From positions 1-61,501 of the forward strand of contig CAJJAY010000008.1 of the NCBI GenBank assembly GCA_905182285.1: a stretch of DNA of 61,501 nucleotides. Direction: 5' to 3'. The stretch comes from an uncultured Amylibacter sp. (GTDB lineage Bacteria > Pseudomonadota > Alphaproteobacteria > Rhodobacterales > Rhodobacteraceae). Shown in pieces: positions 55,842-61,501 of this stretch (its first letter is position 1; each line of letters begins with the position of its first letter). A program made the translations under genes and the position numbers. The notes under the pieces are model-generated. The model did not search any database. It worked only from the letters and a program-made list of their open reading frames with translations, and was not told where the DNA came from.

Positions 55842-55975
55842 CCATGGAATATTTTTTTTTGAATTACAGACTATTTAAAGCTATCAAAAACTAACTGTCA
55901 TCTGGCTATACTAAATATAAAAATCTAACTATAATAAAAGTATGATAAATCTAATAAAATTGGAAATAATAAAAT

Positions 55976-56740
55976 ATGGTCTCAAATTTTAGACAAAAAG
56001 ATATATTAGATATTGCCCAAGATGAAGGTAAGGTTACAGTTGATAACTTAGCACAGCGATATAATGTAACAGTACAAACTATTCGAAGAGATTTATCTAG
56101 ATTAACTGAATCTGGTAAACTAGAACGCGTTCATGGAGGAGCCGTTGTCCCCTCTGGAGTTATAAATATAGAATATGAAGAAAGACGACTTCTAAACAAA
56201 ATAGGTAAAAAAAATATTGCAAAAAAATGCGCTGATCAGATCCCAAATGGAGCATCAGTTTTTATGAATATAGGTACAACCACAGAGTCTGTTGCACGTG
56301 AACTTTTAAATCACGAAAATCTTTTAATTGTCACTAACAATCTTAATATTGCAAATATTTTAGCTACTAATAAAAATTGTGAAATAATTTTAGCAGGTGG
56401 AATACTTAGGAGAATAGATGGTGGTATCGTTGGTGGACTTACAGTTGAAATGGTAAAACAATTTAAATTTGATTATTCAATTTTGGGTTGTTCAGCAATC
56501 GACAGTGATGGAGATTTATTAGATTTTGATGGGCAAGAAATTATTGTTAGTCAAACGGCAATTAACAGATCAAGAAAAATTATTGTTGTAGCAGATTATC
56601 TTAAATTTGAGCGCAAAGCACCTTTGACGATTTGTTCACTTTCTAATGTAAATACAATAATTACAGACACTTTATTAGCAGATAAACTTCAAAATAATTG
56701 TCAAACCTGGAAGACCAACATTATCAACGCATCAAATTAA
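55976..56740 (+). CDS. glpR: DeoR-family regulator GlpR
   Basis: A 254-residue DeoR-type repressor. The HTH lies at residues 5-57 (RQKDILDIAQDEGKVTVDNLAQRYNVTVQTIRRDLSRL), then the ribose-isomerase-like effector domain with MNIGTTTESVARELL, GGILRRIDGGIVGG and DYSILGCSAIDSDGDLLDFD. The last stretch matches GlpR, which responds to glycerol 3-phosphate. It diverges from glpD across the TTCG-repeat region and is convergent with the beta-galactosidase gene. Confidence 0.88.
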   Translation: MVSNFRQKDILDIAQDEGKVTVDNLAQRYNVTVQTIRRDLSRLTESGKLERVHGGAVVPSGVINIEYEERRLLNKIGKKNIAKKCADQIPNGASVFMNIGTTTESVARELLNHENLLIVTNNLNIANILATNKNCEIILAGGILRRIDGGIVGGLTVEMVKQFKFDYSILGCSAIDSDGDLLDFDGQEIIVSQTAINRSRKIIVVADYLKFERKAPLTICSLSNVNTIITDTLLADKLQNNCQTWKTNIINASN

Positions 56741-56750
56741 ATTTTTTTTA

Positions 56751-58637
56751 TTATATAGAAATAATTTTTACTTCCGCTGGTGCTAAAGTTATTCCATCAA
56801 TATTTTGCTCTTTATTACTATAATTCCAAATAAATTTATGATTTTTTGTTGATCGCTGCCTAACCCCTTCAGGCATTTCTACATAATTTATACCCTGATC
56901 TTTTAGTAATTTTTTAAATAATTTATTTTTTGCTGTTAAATCCAAACATGCAGCTAAGTAAGTTTTATTATTTTGTTGTAAAATTATTGGAGCACCATCT
57001 TTAGTTTCATCCAAGACGGTAGCGTTGTGCGAGATACCTTCTATCCACCTAATAACAGAGCCTGCCCCCTTTAAAGGGCGCGACATATTAGGGCGTAATG
57101 TCTCAACGCGTTCTACTATCACATCTAATCCCATTACATTTGGTGGTAATGGATTTGGTATTTTAAACTCAGTAGTTTTAGAATTGAATCTTGGGCCAAG
57201 AACTAAATGACCAGAACAGTTTTCAAGAATTTCATTTGTTGAAAATAAACTAGGTGCAAAAATAATTTTATATTTATTAAGGTTAGGATCATTACTCGAA
57301 CAAACATCAACATCAACACCTAATTTCTTAAGACAACTATAGGTATCAAAGACCTCCCGGAAATAATCGAAATCTGCAGCTTGAGGTTGAATCTCCCAAG
57401 CCCATTGAGATTGATAATCAAAGATTAAAGCTATGTGTGCGTCTTTCTGTTCTATAATTCCCAATGAATTTATTTCAGAATTAAGTTTCGATATTTCATT
57501 CCAAGCTGGCGCTGGCATATTATCTACACGTAAAAGTCCTGCGTGCATTTGCTCTTGTGCAAATGGAGCTTGGCGCCATCTAAAGTAACAAACCACTTCA
57601 GCACCATGGGCAATAGCTTCCCAAGACCATAATCGCACCATACCTGCCAAGGGTGCTGGATTGTACGCTGCCCAATTGACCGGTCCAGGTTGCTGTTCCA
57701 TTACCCACCAACGGCCACTTCCAACAGTACGATATAAATCATGATGGAATGATTGAAAATCTGGATCACCTTGATGAGCATATTTAGCTTTAAATTTTTC
57801 ATCAGCATCAGATACCATTTCCAAAAAGCCTAAAGGGTAACTATCCCAACTTGCTATGTCTAAATCATCACCAACTTCATAATGATCAAATGCAGTAATT
57901 CTGCCCATATAATTATGTATTAGTGGCGCTTCAGAGAACTTACGTAACGCAGTTACTTGTGAATTATTGAATTTAACCACTTGATCGGATGTGTATCGCC
58001 TAAAGTCCATAACATGAGCTGGATTAGGTTCAGTGACTGTTAAATTAGGTAATTCAATATCTGAAAACTCATTAATTTCCATTGACCAAAATATATTTCC
58101 CCACGCTTTGTTTAGAGCACTAGGAGACTGATATTTTTGTGACAACCAATCTCTAAATCCTTCTAGTGCAGCTTGGCTATAAGATAGTGTTGTATCATGA
58201 CATCCATATTCATTATCCACCTGCCAGGCTTGAACTTTTAAACCATAACGGCTTACCATTTCACGTGTAATTCTTTCAGCTTCTTTACGATAGCCCAAAT
58301 GGCTAAAACAATAATGACGTCTTGACCCAAACCCTCGCACATTACCTAATTCATCAATAGCTAACATATCTGGATATTTATCTAAAACCCATTTTGGAGG
58401 TGTAGCAGTTGGCGTTCCCATTATAATATCTAATTTATGACTACGTAATAGCTCAACAATACAATCCAACCATTCCCAATCTAATTCACCTTCTTTAGGC
58501 TCAATTTTACTCCATGAGAATTCACCTATTCGAACCCAGCTTAAACCCAATTCGACCATACGAATTACATCACTTTTCCATATATCACGGGACCAATGCT
58601 CAGGATAATAACAAGTGCCAAGTTTAGGTTTTAGCAT
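56751..58637 (-). CDS. Beta-galactosidase, GH42
   Basis: A 628-residue GH42 enzyme that hydrolyses terminal beta-D-galactosides. The catalytic acid is Glu143 in WQVDNEYGCHDT and the nucleophile is Glu314 in WVMEQQPGPVNW. GTCYYPEHW at the N terminus and YFRWRQAPFAQEQMHAG near 353-369 are family blocks. It has no signal peptide, so it works in the cytoplasm on an imported oligosaccharide or glycoside. Its start overlaps the alpha-galactosidase end by seven bases, in one operon with the ABC permease. Confidence 0.94.
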   Translation of the reverse strand: MLKPKLGTCYYPEHWSRDIWKSDVIRMVELGLSWVRIGEFSWSKIEPKEGELDWEWLDCIVELLRSHKLDIIMGTPTATPPKWVLDKYPDMLAIDELGNVRGFGSRRHYCFSHLGYRKEAERITREMVSRYGLKVQAWQVDNEYGCHDTTLSYSQAALEGFRDWLSQKYQSPSALNKAWGNIFWSMEINEFSDIELPNLTVTEPNPAHVMDFRRYTSDQVVKFNNSQVTALRKFSEAPLIHNYMGRITAFDHYEVGDDLDIASWDSYPLGFLEMVSDADEKFKAKYAHQGDPDFQSFHHDLYRTVGSGRWWVMEQQPGPVNWAAYNPAPLAGMVRLWSWEAIAHGAEVVCYFRWRQAPFAQEQMHAGLLRVDNMPAPAWNEISKLNSEINSLGIIEQKDAHIALIFDYQSQWAWEIQPQAADFDYFREVFDTYSCLKKLGVDVDVCSSNDPNLNKYKIIFAPSLFSTNEILENCSGHLVLGPRFNSKTTEFKIPNPLPPNVMGLDVIVERVETLRPNMSRPLKGAGSVIRWIEGISHNATVLDETKDGAPIILQQNNKTYLAACLDLTAKNKLFKKLLKDQGINYVEMPEGVRQRSTKNHKFIWNYSNKEQNIDGITLAPAEVKIISI

Positions 58638-60703
58638 AACTTAATTCCCTCAATTACCCAAATTGTTCCAGGAAAAGCACAAGGTAAATTAATACCTTGA
58701 GACATTAAAAACTGACCTGAAAGAATTAATTCTTTATCCCTCAATGTTATCTTCCCTCTGGAAACAAGAGCTGCATTTTCTGGTGTTTTTAAATTTATTT
58801 TATAAATAGAATTTGCCTCCAAGCCAGTTAAAGTAACTGGCTTGGGTGAACTGTATTTTGATTGCTCAAACTGAACTACAAATGAAACAAATTTTGCATT
58901 ATCGTTCGATATTTGAATTTCTCCCAATTGAGATTCATCGCTTAAATCTAATTGGGATGAGAATCCCTTATGCATCCAACATCGATTTTCTTTATACCAC
59001 TGAGTAATTTCTTTTAATAACGCCGTTTCATCTTCATTTAATTCACGAGGATCCATTTCAAAACCCATATGGCGACTTGCAGCAACCCAAGCACGAAGAG
59101 ACATATTTAAAACGCGGCCTGATGTATGACATTTTCTTGGTCCAACATGAGAGCCCACCACCTCAGAGGGCAACCAAATACTAGCATTATTTTGCATCCT
59201 AAAACGAACCAATGCATCATTACTGTCAGATAACCATACCCTGTGTGTTCTTTTCAAAACACCATAATCTATTCTTCCACCTCCGGATGAACAACTTTCT
59301 ATTTCAACATGTGGAAAAAAAGAACGCAATTTATCTAATAATTTATAGAACCCTTTAACTTGATTTTGATCAGGATATGGTAAAACTCTATTATGGTCCC
59401 ATTTAATATAAGATATATTATTTTCATTCAAAATTTTACTAATTTTTTCAAACAAATAATTATGAACTTCAATTTTGTTTAAATCTAAAACATATTGATT
59501 ACGTCCTAATAATTGCTTTTCGTCACCCAGAATCCAGTTTGGATGACTTCTATATAGATTGCTGTTTGGGCTTATCATTTCAGGCTCAAACCAAATGCCA
59601 AATTCCATTCCAATTTCATTTATATGTTTAATTAACGGACCAAGGCCATTTGGGAATTTTGTTTTATCTACATCCCAATCACCAAGACTGGAAGTATCAT
59701 CATTACGACTTCCAAACCAACCATCATCTAATACAAACCTTTCCGCCCCCAAAGAGACTGCTAATGTTGCAATATCTTTTAAATCATGAAGGTTATGGTT
59801 AAAGTAAATTGCTTCCCAACAATTATAATGCACAAGTCTTGGTGATATTGATGCATCGAATGGTAAAATATTTTTTCTAACAAATGATTGAAAGGATTGA
59901 GAAACGCCATTCCTTCCAAATTCAGATTTTGTAATAAATAATGGCCCACTTTTAACTTTTTTAGTCAATTCATTATTATATGATTGTGAATGACCAAACT
60001 GAATTTGTCTTTGCCCAGTAGACAATTCTTCTAATTGCATACGATGCCCACCGGACCAACCATAATGAAAACCCGACGTAGAACCATTAGTGTTAGCTGA
60101 GGACTTACAAGATAATATAAGTCCAGGAAAGTTTTCATGGCTTGTTCTACCTGTTCGACTTTCCTTAACAATAACACCAGGCTTCCATTTTATAGTATCA
60201 AAACAGAATTCATTACACCAATTACCAGAAACTTGAGTGAGCTCCTCATTCGAAGAATGATCAGGAATTACTGGAGCTGCCAACCAAACAACTCTAATTG
60301 GATAATTACTTTCTAATATTGTCTCTAATATAAATATTTCACCAGAAATACTTATGTTATGCGAAATAAATATTCCGTTTTCTTTATCATGACTCACAAA
60401 TGACCAGTTATCTTTTTTTTCTAATTTCATGAAAATAAATTTAGGCAATATAGCCCTTCCATCCAAATCATGAATTATAATTCCTGGTTGGCCTAAAAAA
60501 CCATCCCCAGAAGTCGGACAAAAATTAATATATTCTAAGCCATCAATTACACCACCACCAAAATCACGAGGTAATGAATTTAAAATTTGCTCTAAATCAT
60601 CATTATCAGATAATTTAGAATCCCAATATGCAATAAATGGAACACCCCCATTACTTGCTACAATCATTGTTTGATTTGATGTGTCTAATCGCCAAGCATT
60701 CAT
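58631..60703 (-). CDS. Alpha-galactosidase, GH36
   Basis: A 690-residue GH36 enzyme. The order is an N-terminal beta-sandwich (1-290), the TIM barrel and a C-terminal sandwich. VLDDGWFGSRNDD near residues 324-336 is the substrate-binding block, IKWDHNR holds nucleophile Asp436, ESCSSGGGRIDYG is near 469-481, and the acid is Asp493 in WLSDSND. There is no signal peptide. It lies between the ABC permease (four-base overlap) and the beta-galactosidase (seven-base overlap), so both glycosidases act on what this transporter imports. Confidence 0.94.
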   Translation of the reverse strand: MNAWRLDTSNQTMIVASNGGVPFIAYWDSKLSDNDDLEQILNSLPRDFGGGVIDGLEYINFCPTSGDGFLGQPGIIIHDLDGRAILPKFIFMKLEKKDNWSFVSHDKENGIFISHNISISGEIFILETILESNYPIRVVWLAAPVIPDHSSNEELTQVSGNWCNEFCFDTIKWKPGVIVKESRTGRTSHENFPGLILSCKSSANTNGSTSGFHYGWSGGHRMQLEELSTGQRQIQFGHSQSYNNELTKKVKSGPLFITKSEFGRNGVSQSFQSFVRKNILPFDASISPRLVHYNCWEAIYFNHNLHDLKDIATLAVSLGAERFVLDDGWFGSRNDDTSSLGDWDVDKTKFPNGLGPLIKHINEIGMEFGIWFEPEMISPNSNLYRSHPNWILGDEKQLLGRNQYVLDLNKIEVHNYLFEKISKILNENNISYIKWDHNRVLPYPDQNQVKGFYKLLDKLRSFFPHVEIESCSSGGGRIDYGVLKRTHRVWLSDSNDALVRFRMQNNASIWLPSEVVGSHVGPRKCHTSGRVLNMSLRAWVAASRHMGFEMDPRELNEDETALLKEITQWYKENRCWMHKGFSSQLDLSDESQLGEIQISNDNAKFVSFVVQFEQSKYSSPKPVTLTGLEANSIYKINLKTPENAALVSRGKITLRDKELILSGQFLMSQGINLPCAFPGTIWVIEGIKLC

Positions 60704-61501
60704 TTAACCGCGCCTAAAGTTAACCCTGCAATAAAATGCTTTTGCATAGTAAAAAACATAATAACTGGTGGAAGAGCCGCAACAATTGAACCTGCAGAAA
60801 CTAAATGCCACTGAGAAATCCATTGGCCATTTAATGAATGTAACCCTGCAGTTATGGGCTGTGAATCAACACCCTGCGTAAGAACAGTAGCCCAAAAATA
60901 ATCATTCCATATAAAAGTAAATATTAATACGGATAATGCCGCTATTGCTGGCTTCATTAGAGGAATTACAATGTACCAAAATATTTGAAATTCGCTAACA
61001 CCCTCAACACGTGCGGCCTCTATTAATTCTCTAGGCAAAGCTTTTATGAAATTACGCATAAACAATGTGCAAAATCCAGCTTGAAATGCAATATGAAATA
61101 AAATCAATGCCCAGACTGAATTGTATACGCCCATTTGAACAGATAGATCCCGAACAGGTACCATAAGTATTTGAAATGGAACAAAATTTCCTGCAATAAA
61201 CATAAAAAATATAAGTAAATTTCCTTTAAAATTATAAACAGCCAGCGCAAAGCCTGTCATACAGGATAATGCAACTGTTCCCAAAACAGTAGGAATAGTA
61301 ACTCTAAAACTATTCCACATGTATTTTGCAAGTGGAGTATTTTCAAAAACAGATGTATAATTTTCTAAAAGATTAAATGAGGTAGGCCATCCCCAATAAT
61401 TTCCTGCAAAAAGATCACCGCCAGAACGAACAGAGGTTAATGCAACAGCTATTAGAGGTAAAAGCCATATAATAAGTACTATAGGCAAAGCAACTCTATA
61501 G
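60700..61501 (-). CDS. Carbohydrate ABC transporter permease (MalG type), partial
   Basis: An inner-membrane permease of the CUT1 sugar family. The EAA loop, RELIEAARVEGVSEFQIFWYIVIPLMKPA near the middle of the visible part, contacts the ATPase, and the C terminus FIAGLTLGAVK is typical. About six helices are seen. The frame stays open to the end of the window, so the true start is outside; the first visible TTG is not credible as a start. The other transporter parts (binding protein, second permease, ATPase) would lie upstream. Confidence 0.92.
   Translation of the reverse strand, partial: YRVALPIVLIIWLLPLIAVALTSVRSGGDLFAGNYWGWPTSFNLLENYTSVFENTPLAKYMWNSFRVTIPTVLGTVALSCMTGFALAVYNFKGNLLIFFMFIAGNFVPFQILMVPVRDLSVQMGVYNSVWALILFHIAFQAGFCTLFMRNFIKALPRELIEAARVEGVSEFQIFWYIVIPLMKPAIAALSVLIFTFIWNDYFWATVLTQGVDSQPITAGLHSLNGQWISQWHLVSAGSIVAALPPVIMFFTMQKHFIAGLTLGAVK

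Noticed and set aside
60700-61488. Complete ABC permease starting at a TTG near the window end
   Set aside because: The frame continues open to the edge and the first helix is incomplete, so the gene is cut by the window.
1-61501. CRISPR arrays, insertion sequences, prophage genes or rRNA
   Set aside because: No regularly spaced repeats, transposase or integrase frames, phage structural genes or rRNA-like stretches were seen.

Overview
The window is strongly AT-rich, gene-dense chromosomal DNA that looks like a free-living marine alphaproteobacterium. The evidence is a fabF-acpP-fabG-fabD block beside rpsF-rpsR-rplI, a Roseobacter-like taurine:pyruvate aminotransferase (Tpa), a TRAP transporter, an MttB-family methyltransferase, GcvA-type LysR and FadR-type GntR regulators, and short intergenic gaps. 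I cannot fix the lineage; a low-GC SAR116-, AEGEAN-169- or Roseobacter-like group would fit. I see no insertion sequence, phage gene, CRISPR array or rRNA. One tRNA is present, tRNA-Leu(CAA).

Region 1 (1-20.8 kb) is mostly housekeeping. It holds fatty-acid synthesis genes (fabF, acpP, fabG, fabD) with an rluE-type pseudouridine synthase, then the ribosomal operon rpsF-rpsR-rplI behind a structured leader. Next come a DUF2237 gene, tpa, tRNA-Leu, a YqaA-like/dsbB pair, an HNH nuclease and an esterase. A partial cobalamin cluster follows (cobK-cbiD divergent from cobA-cobB-MFS), then cysS-cimA-squalene/phytoene synthase-like, which is a tightly overlapped operon, and a TPM-domain gene.

Region 2 (20.8-32 kb) is mixed metabolism. 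It carries an MttB-family methyltransferase, MarC, a DEAD-box helicase and a divergent pair that looks like a trans-3-hydroxy-L-proline pathway (dehydratase plus delta1-pyrroline-2-carboxylate reductase). A VOC protein, an M20 amidohydrolase, an AEC carrier and a Tat-exported metallo-beta-lactamase-fold hydrolase complete it.

Region 3 (32-49.7 kb) is accessory catabolism. A LysR gene diverges from an operon of a DUF1185 protein, an alpha/beta hydrolase, a flavin reductase with an extra C-terminal domain, a luciferase-like monooxygenase and an aldehyde dehydrogenase. This composition suggests oxidative opening of a ring or amide. Convergent to it is a nine-gene minus-strand cluster: a Gfo/Idh/MocA dehydrogenase, TRAP DctPQM, a TIM-barrel/HPPD fusion whose TIM barrel has lost its metal ligands, a short citrate-synthase-like lyase, an intact TIM-barrel isomerase, a SauS-like CoA-acylating aldehyde dehydrogenase and a ThDP 2-oxo-acid decarboxylase-like enzyme. 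It faces a divergent GntR regulator. Read together, the last enzymes could turn a 4-hydroxy-2-oxo acid into an aldehyde, then a citryl-CoA-like thioester, then acetyl-CoA plus a 2-oxo acid. This is the best candidate here for an undescribed pathway.

Region 4 (49.7-61.5 kb) has a lipid A acyltransferase-like gene and a YczE-like membrane protein. These are followed by glpD-glpK-MFS with a divergent glpR, and by a sugar ABC permease-alpha-galactosidase-beta-galactosidase operon. Alpha- and beta-galactosidase beside glycerol kinase and glycerol-3-phosphate dehydrogenase, with no glycerol facilitator in view, suggest use of galactosylglycerols such as algal galactolipid head groups.
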